Of a stretch of DNA of 8,198 bases, positions 1 through 7,352 are shown in pieces. The notes beneath the pieces are model-generated. The model was not told the DNA's origin. It did not search any database and saw only the letters and a list, made by a program, of their open reading frames with translations. The stretch's first letter is position 1, and each line of letters opens with the position of its first letter. The stretch comes from Paracoccaceae bacterium (GTDB lineage: Bacteria > Pseudomonadota > Alphaproteobacteria > Rhodobacterales > Rhodobacteraceae): assembly GCA_007131465.1 (NCBI GenBank), contig SLQN01000066.1:1-8198 (forward strand), written 5' to 3'. Made by a program: the position numbers and the translations under genes.

Positions 1-119
1 AGCGTGATCTGCGCCCGGGTCTTCAAGAGCAGCCGCAGCTTGGCCAGTGCAATCTCGCCCCCGCCCGCGAACACGACGCGGGACTCGTTCAAGTCCAGGA
101 AAACGGGGAAATGCTGCAT
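1..119 (-). CDS. cysG: Siroheme synthase, N-terminal fragment (precorrin-2 dehydrogenase domain)
   Basis: Only the first 39 complete codons are inside the window; the gene continues past the left edge. The peptide starts MQHFPVFLDLNESRVVFAGG and continues with a Gly-rich turn (AGGGEIALAK, about residues 18-27) followed by KLRLLLKT. This is the NAD-binding Rossmann start of CysG/Met8-type precorrin-2 dehydrogenases, which oxidise precorrin-2 to sirohydrochlorin. Family knowledge: the full CysG adds ferrochelatase and uroporphyrinogen-III methyltransferase activities and makes siroheme for sulfite or nitrite reductase. Whether this copy has the methyltransferase half cannot be seen. The ATG at 117-119 is well supported: AAGGAG lies 7 nt upstream and a TATAAT box lies 26 nt upstream. 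It is separated from the ABC operon by a terminator, so it is probably its own transcription unit. Confidence 0.88.
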   Translation of the reverse strand, partial: MQHFPVFLDLNESRVVFAGGGEIALAKLRLLLKTRAQIT

Positions 120-145
120 GGGACGACTCCTTGAGGCCTCCCATC

Positions 146-192
146 ATTATAGAATATTTTCCCGAATTATTGCCATATAGGCGCAATGATAA
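146..192 (-). promoter_or_regulatory. Candidate cysG promoter with overlapping dyad
   Basis: On the minus strand a perfect TATAAT (151 down to 146) lies 26 nt before the cysG ATG, in an unusually AT-rich stretch for this window. At 17-bp spacing the -35 position reads GGCAAT, which is not a recognisable -35 hexamer. An imperfect dyad overlaps it: arms ATTGC (169-173) and GCAAT (183-187), with TTAT (167-170) and ATAA (189-192) outside. The dyad centre would fall near -38 to -40 from the expected start of transcription, a position typical of activators. The -10 is seen; the regulator is inferred and unidentified. Confidence 0.5.
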
Positions 193-304
193 GAAATTTC
201 TCCCATCCCAGCCCGCCGCCCGGCACCGTGTTCGGATCGCCGATCAACCTGCGGGACAGTGTTCCGGCATCTGCCTCCGAAGGCGACAATTTGCCCGCGT
301 CCCA

Positions 305-331
305 ACGGAAAACGGGGGCTGAGCGCCCCCG
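305..331 (-). terminator. Rho-independent terminator of the ABC importer operon
   Basis: On the minus strand the RNA reads CGGGGGC, loop GCTCA, GCCCCCG, then TTTTCCGTT. This is a perfect 7-bp all-G/C stem (313-319 with 325-331) followed directly by four U. It lies about 35 nt beyond the permease stop codon at 366. In the plus direction no U-tract follows the stem, so it acts for the minus-strand operon and insulates cysG from it. Confidence 0.85.
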
Positions 332-365
332 CGAAATCCAGACGGAATGAACGCCGCACCCGATC

Positions 366-1139
366 TCAGCTTGGGGCACGTTCCGCCCAGCCTGCAAAGA
401 ATTTTTCCAGCGCCACGACAATGTAGTAAAGCACAATGCCAAGAAACGCCAAGGCGATCAGCACCGCGAACATTAGCGGGAAATCCGAATTGGTGCGCCC
501 GCTGTCGAACAAGGCCCCCAGACCCCGGCCATGCGGGCTGACAATTTCCATCAGGTTCGTGCCGATAAAGGCCAGCGTCACGGCGACTTTCAGGGCCCCG
601 AAGAATTCCGGCAGGGTCTTGGGCAGCGCGATCTTCCAGAAAATCGTGGCCTGCGACGCGCCAAGACTGCGCAGGATGTCACGGTATTCCGGCTCCAGCG
701 TGGAAAGCCCGATGCTGACCGAAACCGCAATCGGGAAGAACGAGATCATGAAGGCCAGAAGCACAGTGTTGAAATCATGCTGGCCCACGAACATCAGCGC
801 GACAATCGGCACAACCGTTGCCTTGGGGATGGCATTGAAGCCCACCAGCAATGGATACAGCGCATCCCGCATCGTCCGCGAGAACCCCATGATCATGCCC
901 AGCAGCGTGCCGAAGATGACGGCCAGCAACAGACCCACCACTGTGCGCCACAAGGTCTGCCACCCCATCGACAGGAACAGGCCCCAGTGGCGCTGATAGG
1001 CTGGCGGCAGGTCCGATGGCGCGGCCATCTTGAACTTGGGCCAGCCATTGACCCAGACCAGCCATTCCCAGAACCCAAGGAAGACAATTACGGCAATCAG
1101 CGGCACGGCAATGGCGCGCAGATACTTCTGCGCACTCAT
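366..1139 (-). CDS. ABC transporter permease, NitT/TauT class
   Basis: Inner-membrane permease of a binding-protein-dependent importer, 257 aa, a normal length for the nitrate/sulfonate/taurine class. It has an N-terminal membrane helix (about 9-30), a periplasmic stretch to about 55, and four or five further hydrophobic segments (about 62-84, 94-118, 124-146, 182-200, 220-245). The cytoplasmic EAA loop that docks on the ATPase is visible at about 150-173: EYRDILRSLGAS, then IFWKIALP. The ATG (1137-1139) overlaps the TGA of the ATPase gene by 4 nt (ATGA), which implies translational coupling. It is the last gene of the operon and is followed by a strong terminator. Permeases normally pair as a homodimer in such three-gene systems, and no second permease is present. 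The substrate is not readable from the permease. Confidence 0.93.
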   Translation of the reverse strand: MSAQKYLRAIAVPLIAVIVFLGFWEWLVWVNGWPKFKMAAPSDLPPAYQRHWGLFLSMGWQTLWRTVVGLLLAVIFGTLLGMIMGFSRTMRDALYPLLVGFNAIPKATVVPIVALMFVGQHDFNTVLLAFMISFFPIAVSVSIGLSTLEPEYRDILRSLGASQATIFWKIALPKTLPEFFGALKVAVTLAFIGTNLMEIVSPHGRGLGALFDSGRTNSDFPLMFAVLIALAFLGIVLYYIVVALEKFFAGWAERAPS

Positions 1140-1945
1140 GCGGAGGCATCCTGGGGCGCATCCTCGGGGGCGGCGCGGCCCTGCGCAATCTGGATCTGGT
1201 GGCGCAGGATCGCAAGCTGGTCCACAGCGTCCTGAGTATACAGGTCGTCCAGCGTGCGCGGCCCTTTCGAGGGAACATCGAGGACATATTGCGTGCGTGC
1301 AGGACGGCCGGACAAAACCACCACCTGATCGGCCAGAAAGATCGATTCGCGCAGGTCATGCGTGATCAGGACGCCAGTAAAGGGTTCACGTTCCTTGACC
1401 CGGTGCATGGTTTGCCACAGGTCCTCGCGCGTGAAGGCATCCAGCGCGCCGAAGGGTTCGTCAAGGATCAGCACATCAGGCTGGTGGATCAGCGCGCGGC
1501 ACAGCGAGGCACGCTGGCGCATGCCGCCCGAAAGCTCTGACGGGCGCTTGTCCTCGAACCCTTCCAGCCCGACCAGTGCCAGCAGAAAGCGCGCGCGCTC
1601 GTCTGCCTGCGCCTTGCTAAGCTTGGTCGGGACGATTTCCAGCGGCAACAATACGTTCTTGAGAATTGTGCGCCATTCCAGCAGGACCGGGTTCTGGAAC
1701 GCCATCCCCACCGTTGAACGCGGGCCCTTCACGCGCTCGCCATGCAGCCAGACTTCGCCGGCGTCGGGCTTCATCAGACCAGCGATCAGCCGCGTCAGCG
1801 TGGATTTGCCACAGCCCGACGGACCCACAACCGCGACAAAGCCGCCTTCGGGAACCGTGATCTCCAAACCGTCCAGCACCGGCAGTGGGCCATCGTCGGT
1901 CTTGTAGGCGTGCTTGACGCCCTTAATTTCAATCAAATTCTTCAT
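1136..1945 (-). CDS. ABC transporter ATP-binding protein, NitT/TauT class
   Basis: Cytoplasmic ATPase that powers the importer, 269 aa. All nucleotide-binding motifs are intact: Walker A GPSGCGKST (41-49), Q-loop Gln at 84 (AFQNPVLLEWRT), signature LSGGMRQR (138-145), Walker B VLILDEP (158-164) followed by the D-loop GALD, and the switch His 196 (ITHD). PVLLEWRTI after the Q-loop and FLADQVVVLSGRP after the switch His are typical of the nitrate/sulfonate/taurine ATPases. I chose the ATG at 1943-1945 (MKNLIEIKG), with a weak GGGGA upstream. A longer reading from a TTG at 1993 adds 16 residues that family members lack and would run through the intergenic hairpin. It begins 54 nt after the binding-protein gene and overlaps the permease gene by 4 nt. 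Confidence 0.94.
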   Translation of the reverse strand: MKNLIEIKGVKHAYKTDDGPLPVLDGLEITVPEGGFVAVVGPSGCGKSTLTRLIAGLMKPDAGEVWLHGERVKGPRSTVGMAFQNPVLLEWRTILKNVLLPLEIVPTKLSKAQADERARFLLALVGLEGFEDKRPSELSGGMRQRASLCRALIHQPDVLILDEPFGALDAFTREDLWQTMHRVKEREPFTGVLITHDLRESIFLADQVVVLSGRPARTQYVLDVPSKGPRTLDDLYTQDAVDQLAILRHQIQIAQGRAAPEDAPQDASA

Positions 1946-1962
1946 GCCGTCCCCAATATGGA

Positions 1963-1990
1963 ACGCCAGCGCCGCAGGGGGCACTGGCGT
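1963..1990 (-). promoter_or_regulatory. Intercistronic hairpin between binding-protein and ATPase genes
   Basis: Arms ACGCCAG (1963-1969) and CTGGCGT (1984-1990) are perfect complements. After one mismatch, GCC (1971-1973) pairs with GGC (1980-1982), leaving a 6-nt loop. It starts about 10 nt after the binding-protein stop and ends about 17 nt before the ATPase ATG. No U-tract follows in the transcript, so it does not look like a full terminator. In many importers such hairpins protect the upstream message and keep binding protein in excess over the membrane parts. That role is inferred here. Confidence 0.6.
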
Positions 1991-1999
1991 CAAGGTGTC

Positions 2000-3004
2000 T
2001 TAGTCGAGTTTGAAGCCACCTTCGGGCAGGAAAGCATCGGTGAAATACAGCGCGGCATCAGGCTCTGTCTGGTAGTCATAGGTCAGCTTGATCTGCTCGA
2101 TCGCATTGGCGAAGCGCTCTGCATCGATGATGCCCATGCCATTCGCCAGCACCCAGTCGGTCACGACCGAATCCTGCATCGCCAGTTCAAGACGACGCAG
2201 TTCCAGTTCGGCATCCATCGCCGGGTTGCGGCTGGTCAGGCTTTCGATGGCCGCCGCCGGGTCCGCGATCGTGTCCACCCATCCCAGCGCGACGGCTTCC
2301 AGAAACGCGCGGACAGCGTCGGGATTGGCTTCGGCGAAATCGGTGTTCACGATGATCACGTTGCCATACAGATCGACCCCGTGATCGGCCATCAGGATGA
2401 CGGTCAGATCCTCTTCGGGCACACCCAGACGCGCGGTGCTCAGGAAGGATGTGAAGCTGAACCCGGTCACGGCATCAACCGTGCCTTCCGCCAGCGACGG
2501 CTCGCGCGTGGGAAAGCCCACGGGTTCGATCGTCACCAGCGATTCGTCGATCCCTGTCGTGGCAACAAAGATCGGCCATTGCGCGAACGCCCCGTCCGGG
2601 GGCGGCGCACCCAGAATGCGGCCTTCCAGATCCGAGGGTTCCTCGATCCCCAGCGACTTGCGCCCGACAATCGCGAAGGGCGGCTTGTCATAGACCATCA
2701 TCGCCCCGATGACCGGCGCATCGGGGTTCTGGTCGAGGAACTTGATCAGGCTGTTGATATCGGCAAAGCCGACCGGGAACGCCCCGGTCGCGACTTTCGG
2801 GATCGCATCGAGGCTGCCTTGCCCGGCGGTCACTTCGACCTCGAGCCCGGCATCGGCGAAATAGCCCTTGTCGATGGCCACGAAATAGGGCGCCGACGGG
2901 CCTTCAAAGCGCCAGTCCAGCGCGAAGGGCATGGACGTCTGCGCCGTGGCGGCGGCAGCGAATGCGCTGAAGCCAAGTGCAGCGGTAACTGTGCGGTAGT
3001 ACAT
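2000..3004 (-). CDS. ABC transporter substrate-binding protein, NMT1/THI5-like (NitT/TauT class)
   Basis: Periplasmic ligand-binding component, 334 aa. The N-terminus (MYYRTVTAALGFSAFAAAAT) is a Sec signal peptide with a likely cut after ATA at residue 21; there is no lipobox. The mature protein has the NMT1/SsuA/TauA-type layout: LDWRFEGPSAPYFVAIDKGYF (29-49), GLEVEV (53-58), a GFADINSLIKF segment (79-89), PPFAIVG (108-114), LEGRILGAPPPDG (126-138) and GEVD-like GTVDAVTGF. The ATG at 3002-3004 follows an excellent GGAGG 7 nt upstream. It is the first gene of the importer operon, and its stop is 54 nt before the ATPase start. Family members bind nitrate, sulfonates, taurine, pyrimidine precursors or other small organics; the sequence does not let me choose. 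The nearby cysG hints at sulfur or nitrogen metabolism, but it is a separate unit, so that is weak. Confidence 0.92.
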   Translation of the reverse strand: MYYRTVTAALGFSAFAAAATAQTSMPFALDWRFEGPSAPYFVAIDKGYFADAGLEVEVTAGQGSLDAIPKVATGAFPVGFADINSLIKFLDQNPDAPVIGAMMVYDKPPFAIVGRKSLGIEEPSDLEGRILGAPPPDGAFAQWPIFVATTGIDESLVTIEPVGFPTREPSLAEGTVDAVTGFSFTSFLSTARLGVPEEDLTVILMADHGVDLYGNVIIVNTDFAEANPDAVRAFLEAVALGWVDTIADPAAAIESLTSRNPAMDAELELRRLELAMQDSVVTDWVLANGMGIIDAERFANAIEQIKLTYDYQTEPDAALYFTDAFLPEGGFKLD

Positions 3005-3050
3005 TCAGAACCCTCCTGTTGGTCATCTGGATCGTGCGTAAGCGCGTCTG

Positions 3051-3137
3051 ATTGCACTGTCATTGCAGCGCGACATCCACACAGCCACTTCGCCGTGACC
3101 TTGCACCATTCTTGTGCAGGTAAAACTGCTATGCAAT
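3051..3137 (-). promoter_or_regulatory. Upstream control region of the importer operon with TTGCA repeats
   Basis: The 223-bp gap between the small membrane gene and the binding-protein gene contains a dyad TGCAC-N7-GTGCA (3102-3106 and 3114-3118). It also has two direct ATTGCA copies exactly 11 bp apart (3051-3056 and 3062-3067), and a further ATTGCA on the minus strand (3137-3132). These are candidate operator half-sites; no regulator gene is in the window. A possible but weak promoter is TTGCAT (3136-3131), a 17-bp spacer and AAGAAT. The repeats are seen; the function is inferred. Confidence 0.4.
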
Positions 3138-3210
3138 AATTTTTGGCGGCATGCGCGCGCTATTTCAGCATGGCGCTTAGAAATGGGGCGGGCATCTCAA
3201 AGCCAAGACA

Positions 3211-3224
3211 TCTGCCCGGGCAGA
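3211..3224. other. 14-bp perfect palindrome just after the small membrane gene
   Basis: TCTGCCCGGGCAGA is its own reverse complement and lies 3 nt beyond the stop codon of the small membrane gene (3228). As RNA it could form a 5-bp stem with a CCGG loop. No U-tract follows in the direction of transcription (TGTCTTGGCTTTG), so a rho-independent terminator is doubtful. It could still mark the 3' end of the ftsW-murG-murC transcript or be a protein-binding site. Confidence 0.4.
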
Positions 3225-3227
3225 CCC

Positions 3228-3515
3228 TCAGTCCCCGCGCGCGCCGCGCTTGCGCCACCAGGCGAAACCGGCACCCAGCCCAAGGCCCAGCGATGCGGGT
3301 AACACGAATACGGCCAGCACCACGGCATGGCCAAGCCCTTGCATCTGCGCGCCCTGTCGCGCGGCGATGAACAATCCGGCAGCCGCCAGAAGATGCCCGG
3401 CAAGCAGCGCGCCATAGGCCCGCATCCAGCCATTGCGGATCAGAAGCGCGCCAAGCAGCGCCCCTGCCAGCAGCGCCAGTCCCATCAGCAGATAGACGCG
3501 AATTTCCGGTCCCAT
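3228..3515 (-). CDS. Small three-helix membrane protein coupled to murC
   Basis: Product of 95 aa that I do not recognise as a named family. It is almost entirely hydrophobic, with three probable membrane helices at about 7-25, 33-52 and 62-86, rich in Ala, Gly and Leu. The first loop (IRNGWMR) and the C-terminus (WWRKRGARGD) are basic. By the positive-inside rule that gives an N-out, C-in topology. There is no cleavable signal peptide and no catalytic motif. Its ATG (3513-3515) overlaps the TGA of murC by one base (TGATG), so translation is probably coupled to murC. Small membrane proteins of unknown function are known next to murC/murB in Rhodobacterales; a role near the peptidoglycan or divisome machinery is a guess from position. 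Real coding is supported by the tight coupling and coherent topology. Confidence 0.75.
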   Translation of the reverse strand: MGPEIRVYLLMGLALLAGALLGALLIRNGWMRAYGALLAGHLLAAAGLFIAARQGAQMQGLGHAVVLAVFVLPASLGLGLGAGFAWWRKRGARGD

Positions 3516-4927
3516 CAGGCGGCTTTCGTCTGCAAACGCGGCAACAGCCCATGCGCCCAGCCAGAAATCGTGCCAGCCCCGAGGCAGACCACCATATCGC
3601 CCGGCCCGGCATGGGCGCGCACCAGCGTCTCAAGGTCATCCTCGGTATCAACGGCATGGGCCGCGCGATGTCCATGCGCTTTCAGGCCGGCCAGCAGGTC
3701 ATCGCGGCTCGCCCCCGGAATCGGGTCTTCCCCCGCGCCATAGACGGGCGCAATCGCCACGACATCGGCTTCGTTGAAGCAGGTGCAGAAATCCTCGAAC
3801 AGGCTCGACAGGCGGGTGAAGCGATGCGGCTGATGCACGGCAATCACGCGCCCCGTGCCCCCCAGCGCCTGGCGCGCGGCGCGCAGGACAGCCGCAATCT
3901 CGACCGGGTGATGGCCGTAATCGTCGATGATGGTCACACCGCCCACCTCGCCCACGCGGGTGAAGCGCCGGTTCACGCCGCCAAACTTGGCCAGCGCGGT
4001 GCGGATTTCTGCCGCGTTCATCCCCAGATGCCGCGCCACCGCCACAGCGGCCAGCGCGTTGGAGACATTGTGATCCCCCGGCATGGGCAGGCTGCATCCC
4101 TTGATCATCCGCCTCTCGTCCTGAAGTGCGATGTCGAAATGCGCGATCCCGGCGTCATAGCGCAGGTTCATCGCGCGGATATCGGCCTGCGCGTTAAACC
4201 CGAAGGTCACGACGCGCCGATCTGTCAGCCGGGCCACCAATGCCTGCACTTCGGGATGGTCGGTGCAGCAGATCGCCAACCCGTAGAACGGAATGCCGCT
4301 GACGAAATCATGAAACCCCTTGCGAAGGGCGTCGAAACTGCCCCAGTGCTCCATATGTTCGGGGTCGATATTGGTCACGATGGCGATGGTCGCAGGCAGG
4401 CGGTTGAAGCTGCCATCGCTCTCATCCGCCTCGACCACCATCCATTCGCCCGCACCCGCCCGCGCGTTGGACCCATAGGCATGGATCACCCCGCCATTGA
4501 TGACCGTCGGGTCCAGCCCGCCTTCATCCAAGAGCGCCGCGACCATCGTGGTGGTCGTGGTCTTGCCATGCGTACCGCCAATCGCGATGTTGGACCGTAG
4601 CCGCATCAACTCGGCCAGCATCTCGGCCCGGCGCACGACCGGCAGCCCAAGGCGGCGCGCTTCCAGAAGTTCGGGATTGTCAGGCTTGATTGCCGTGGAC
4701 ATGACGATCACGGCCGCAGCCCCCAGATTGTCGGCCCGCTGCCCGATCATGACCTGCGCGCCAAGGCCGACCAGCCGCTCGGTGATCGCGGTCGGTTTGA
4801 GGTCAGACCCCTGCACGTCATAGCCAAGCGTGATCAGAACTTCGGCAATGCCCGACATGCCGATTCCGCCAATGCCGATGAAATGGATCGGGCCGATATC
4901 GGTGGGAAGCTTGGTTGCGGGGCTCAT
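3515..4927 (-). CDS. murC: UDP-N-acetylmuramate--L-alanine ligase
   Basis: Cytoplasmic ATP-dependent ligase that adds L-Ala to UDP-MurNAc, the first step of the peptidoglycan stem peptide. It has 470 aa, the usual length. The N-terminal UDP-binding domain has [17 protein letters not shown] (about 15-31). The central ATPase domain has the P-loop [10 protein letters not shown] (117-126), EADESDGSF (166-174) and [11 protein letters not shown] (186-196). The C-terminal domain has FTRVGE, DDYGHHP (335-341), HQPHRFTR (365-372) and [10 protein letters not shown] (449-458). All key positions look intact. The ATG at 4925-4927 overlaps the murG stop by 4 nt (ATGA); an open extension upstream of it lies inside murG and is not part of the protein. 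It is followed directly by the small membrane gene rather than murB. Confidence 0.97.
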   Translation of the reverse strand: MSPATKLPTDIGPIHFIGIGGIGMSGIAEVLITLGYDVQGSDLKPTAITERLVGLGAQVMIGQRADNLGAAAVIVMSTAIKPDNPELLEARRLGLPVVRRAEMLAELMRLRSNIAIGGTHGKTTTTTMVAALLDEGGLDPTVINGGVIHAYGSNARAGAGEWMVVEADESDGSFNRLPATIAIVTNIDPEHMEHWGSFDALRKGFHDFVSGIPFYGLAICCTDHPEVQALVARLTDRRVVTFGFNAQADIRAMNLRYDAGIAHFDIALQDERRMIKGCSLPMPGDHNVSNALAAVAVARHLGMNAAEIRTALAKFGGVNRRFTRVGEVGGVTIIDDYGHHPVEIAAVLRAARQALGGTGRVIAVHQPHRFTRLSSLFEDFCTCFNEADVVAIAPVYGAGEDPIPGASRDDLLAGLKAHGHRAAHAVDTEDDLETLVRAHAGPGDMVVCLGAGTISGWAHGLLPRLQTKAA

Positions 4928-6024
4928 TGGGTTTCCTCTCCGGCAAGGGTCTGGACCAGATCCGCAAGCCGCGCTGCCGCATCGGCGCGGCCTGCGCCAA
5001 GCGCGGCCTGTGCCATGGCAGAAGCGGCGCGGGGGTTGGTCAGGATTGACAGGATCGTCTCGCGCAGGGCATCGGGCGTGAACTGGCTTTCGGGAAAGAC
5101 CACGGCCGCGTCCACGCGCGAGAGCATCCGCGCATTCGCGGCCTGATGATTGCCGGTTGCCGCCGCATAGGGCACAAGCACCGACGGGCGCCCGATGACC
5201 GAGATATCGGCCACTGATGAGGCCCCGGCCCGGCTGATCACAAGCTGGCATTCCGACAGGCGGCGCGGAATATCGGTGAAGAAGGGCGCGATCTCGGCGG
5301 CGACACCGCCGGCATCATATGCGGCCACGACGCGGTCGATATCTTCTTCTCGCGCCTGATGTGCGACGCTGATGTTGCGCCGGATCTCCTCGGGCAGGCC
5401 TGCAATCGCTTCGGGCACCACATCCGACAGGATGCGCGCGCCTTGCGATCCGCCGATTACCAGCAGGTCCATCGGATAATCGCCCGGCGGGATATAGCCC
5501 GCGCCCGCGCGTTCCAGCACCGCCGCGCGCACCGGATTGCCGGTGAATTCCGCCTGCAACCCCTCGGCCATCTCGGTCGGCCATGTGCCGCAGGCCAGCT
5601 TGTCCACACGGCGGGCAAACAGGGCATTCACGCGGCCCAGCACGCCATTTTGTTCATGGATCATGCGCGGCACGCGCAAGGCCCAGGCCGCCAGCACGGC
5701 GGGAATCGACGGATAGCCGCCAAAGCCCACAACCGCGCGCGGCCGGTCCAGGACCATGCGCAGCGCCGCGCTCATCACACCCAGCGCGAGCACGAACGGC
5801 ACTTTCGCCTTTTCCACAAACCCGCCCCGCGCGAAGGTCGCGGCGCGCACCTGTTCGACCTTCACCTCTGGCGCGAAACCCCCGGCATAGCGCGCGCCGC
5901 GTGCATCGGTCGAAAGCTTTACCCGCCAGCCGCGGGCCAGCATCGTTTCGGCCAGGGCCTGCGCGGGGAACATATGCCCCCCGGTCCCTCCGGCGGCGAT
6001 CAACAGAAGCGGCGGCTTGGCCAT
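4924..6024 (-). CDS. murG: Undecaprenyldiphospho-muramoylpentapeptide beta-N-acetylglucosaminyltransferase
   Basis: Membrane-associated glycosyltransferase (GT28) that transfers GlcNAc from UDP-GlcNAc to lipid I, making lipid II on the inner leaflet. It has 366 aa, normal length. Visible motifs are the first Gly-rich loop [12 protein letters not shown] (10-21) with its conserved His 17, [11 protein letters not shown] (98-108), the acidic HEQN (123-126), TGNPVR (161-166), the second Gly-rich loop IGGSQGA (190-196), [10 protein letters not shown] (264-273) and GNHQAANA (291-298) at the sugar-nucleotide site. The ATG at 6022-6024 starts one base after the ftsW stop (TGA-C-ATG), with AGGGG about 8 nt upstream inside ftsW. 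It overlaps murC by 4 nt. Its product is the substrate that the neighbouring FtsW polymerises, so the gene order follows the pathway. Confidence 0.97.
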   Translation of the reverse strand: MAKPPLLLIAAGGTGGHMFPAQALAETMLARGWRVKLSTDARGARYAGGFAPEVKVEQVRAATFARGGFVEKAKVPFVLALGVMSAALRMVLDRPRAVVGFGGYPSIPAVLAAWALRVPRMIHEQNGVLGRVNALFARRVDKLACGTWPTEMAEGLQAEFTGNPVRAAVLERAGAGYIPPGDYPMDLLVIGGSQGARILSDVVPEAIAGLPEEIRRNISVAHQAREEDIDRVVAAYDAGGVAAEIAPFFTDIPRRLSECQLVISRAGASSVADISVIGRPSVLVPYAAATGNHQAANARMLSRVDAAVVFPESQFTPDALRETILSILTNPRAASAMAQAALGAGRADAAARLADLVQTLAGEETQ

Positions 6025-6025
6025 G

Positions 6026-7204
6026 TCAGTGCCCCTGAGGTTGCGCGCGCCGGGCGAGCAATTCGCCGATCTCGCCCTGCGGGCGTGCGCGCGTGAATGC
6101 CAGCAACATACCGATCGCCACCCCGGTCGCAAGCAGCGATGACCCGCCATAGCTGACGAACGGCAGAGTCATGCCTTTCGAGGGTAACAGCCGGACCGCG
6201 ACCCCCATGTTGATCATGGCCTGAATCGAGAAGACGACCACGATCCCCGTGCCCGCAAGCCGGATGAAAGCGTCGCGTTCGCGCATCAGCCGAAACAGTG
6301 ACCGGAACAGGATCGTGGCGTAAAGCCCGATGATGAACAGCACGAGGATCAGGCCGTATTCCTCGGCGGCGACCGCGATGATGAAATCTGTATGCGCATC
6401 GGGGAGGTTCCACTTCACGCGCCCCTCCCCAACGCCGGTGCCAAAGAAACCACCCTCCGATATCGCGTTCTGGGCATAGCCAAGCTGCGTGCGCGGGTCG
6501 ATCTCGGCAGTCAGGAAACCGTCGATGCGGCGGGCGAAATGCTCGGAACTGCCATAGGCAAGGTAACCCCCGGCCAGGATGATCCCGGCAAAGCCCAACA
6601 GAAAGAACATCGGCGCACCAGCCACGAAATACATCACCATCCAGCCCGCCGCGACAAGTGCTGCCTGCCCGAAATCGGGCTGGATGACCAGCAGCCCCAG
6701 CACCAGCATCGTGAAGCCCAGCGACAGCGCCTTGCCCGGCGGACCCGACGGCTCCTGCCCCGCCGCCATCAGCCAGGCCGCGAAGATCGCCAGCATCGGC
6801 TTGAGGAATTCCGACGGCTGGATCGCGCCGAACCCCAGGCTGAACCAGCGCACAGCGCCCTTGCCGAAATCCGTGCCGAAGAACGGCAGCAGCATGAGCG
6901 CGAGCAGCGAAATGAAGAACCCGACCACCCCGATACGCCGGATGCGATCGGGCGAACACATCGACATCGCCAGCATCGCCACGACGCCCAGCACGCCAAA
7001 GAACACCTGCCGCTGGACATAGAAGAAGGGCGGCAAGCCGTTGCGTGTCGCCAGCGGCGGCGAGGCCGCGAGCCCCAGCAGCAGGCCAACGGCCATCAGC
7101 AGCAGCACGCAGGTCAATGTGACCCTGTCGATCGTGCGCCACCATCTTGGGATGACAGGCTCAACCACGCGCACTGGCGTGGTCCCATAGACCATTTCCG
7201 TCAT
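6026..7204 (-). CDS. ftsW: Septal peptidoglycan polymerase FtsW (SEDS family)
   Basis: Polytopic inner-membrane glycosyltransferase that polymerises lipid II at the division septum with its partner FtsI/PBP3. It has 392 aa with about ten hydrophobic segments after a short cytoplasmic N-terminus (1-28). SEDS motifs seen are [19 protein letters not shown] (114-132), QPDFGQA (175-181), the large periplasmic loop with LPDAHTDF (267-274), whose Asp 273 matches the essential catalytic Asp of FtsW, and [17 protein letters not shown] (340-356). I chose the ATG at 7202-7204 (MTEMVYG), which has GAGG 8 nt upstream. Upstream extension to 7318 reads through untypical sequence. FtsW is favoured over RodA because it sits beside murG and murC. 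It is the first gene of the compact four-gene block. Confidence 0.96.
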   Translation of the reverse strand: MTEMVYGTTPVRVVEPVIPRWWRTIDRVTLTCVLLLMAVGLLLGLAASPPLATRNGLPPFFYVQRQVFFGVLGVVAMLAMSMCSPDRIRRIGVVGFFISLLALMLLPFFGTDFGKGAVRWFSLGFGAIQPSEFLKPMLAIFAAWLMAAGQEPSGPPGKALSLGFTMLVLGLLVIQPDFGQAALVAAGWMVMYFVAGAPMFFLLGFAGIILAGGYLAYGSSEHFARRIDGFLTAEIDPRTQLGYAQNAISEGGFFGTGVGEGRVKWNLPDAHTDFIIAVAAEEYGLILVLFIIGLYATILFRSLFRLMRERDAFIRLAGTGIVVVFSIQAMINMGVAVRLLPSKGMTLPFVSYGGSSLLATGVAIGMLLAFTRARPQGEIGELLARRAQPQGH

Positions 7205-7352
7205 CGAACTGCCTCGATCCTGTGCCCGGCGCGGCCGGTTTGCCTGTGTCGCCCTATTTTCGGGTCTTGGGGTACAGCATATCCCGAATTTGCGCGCCGA
7301 TCCAGTCTTAGAATGCAATGCGCAATCGCTTGGCGTGACTTCGCCTGCGACG
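7205..7352 (-). promoter_or_regulatory. Gap between pdeM and ftsW, possible weak ftsW promoter
   Basis: This 148-bp stretch is the only sizeable gap upstream of the division block. On the minus strand TATGCT (7281 to 7276) with TGGATC 17 bp upstream (7304 to 7299) is a poor sigma-70 match, about 65 nt before the ftsW start. I see no convincing terminator after pdeM, so read-through from pdeM is also possible. The repeated ATGCR-type bases at 7313-7326 have no clear meaning. Confidence 0.25.

Noticed and set aside
1742..3139. 465-codon open frame on the plus strand
   Set aside because: It lies antisense to the ATPase and binding-protein genes, both of which have complete family motifs. The translation is rich in Arg, His, Gly and Asp with no domain, as expected for a GC-rich shadow frame.
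3146..3176. Possible stem-loop GGCGGCATGC with GCATGGCGCT
   Set aside because: The stem contains a mismatch and a 13-nt loop. The T-run precedes it on the plus strand and reads as A on the minus strand after the stem, so it does not terminate in either direction.
3551..4600. 349-codon plus-strand open frame
   Set aside because: It is antisense to murC, which is unambiguous. The translation has no recognisable motif.
4928..5251. Extended N-terminus for MurC reaching into murG
   Set aside because: The open frame continues upstream, but MurC homologues begin near the ATG at 4927 and the extra sequence is a frame of murG.
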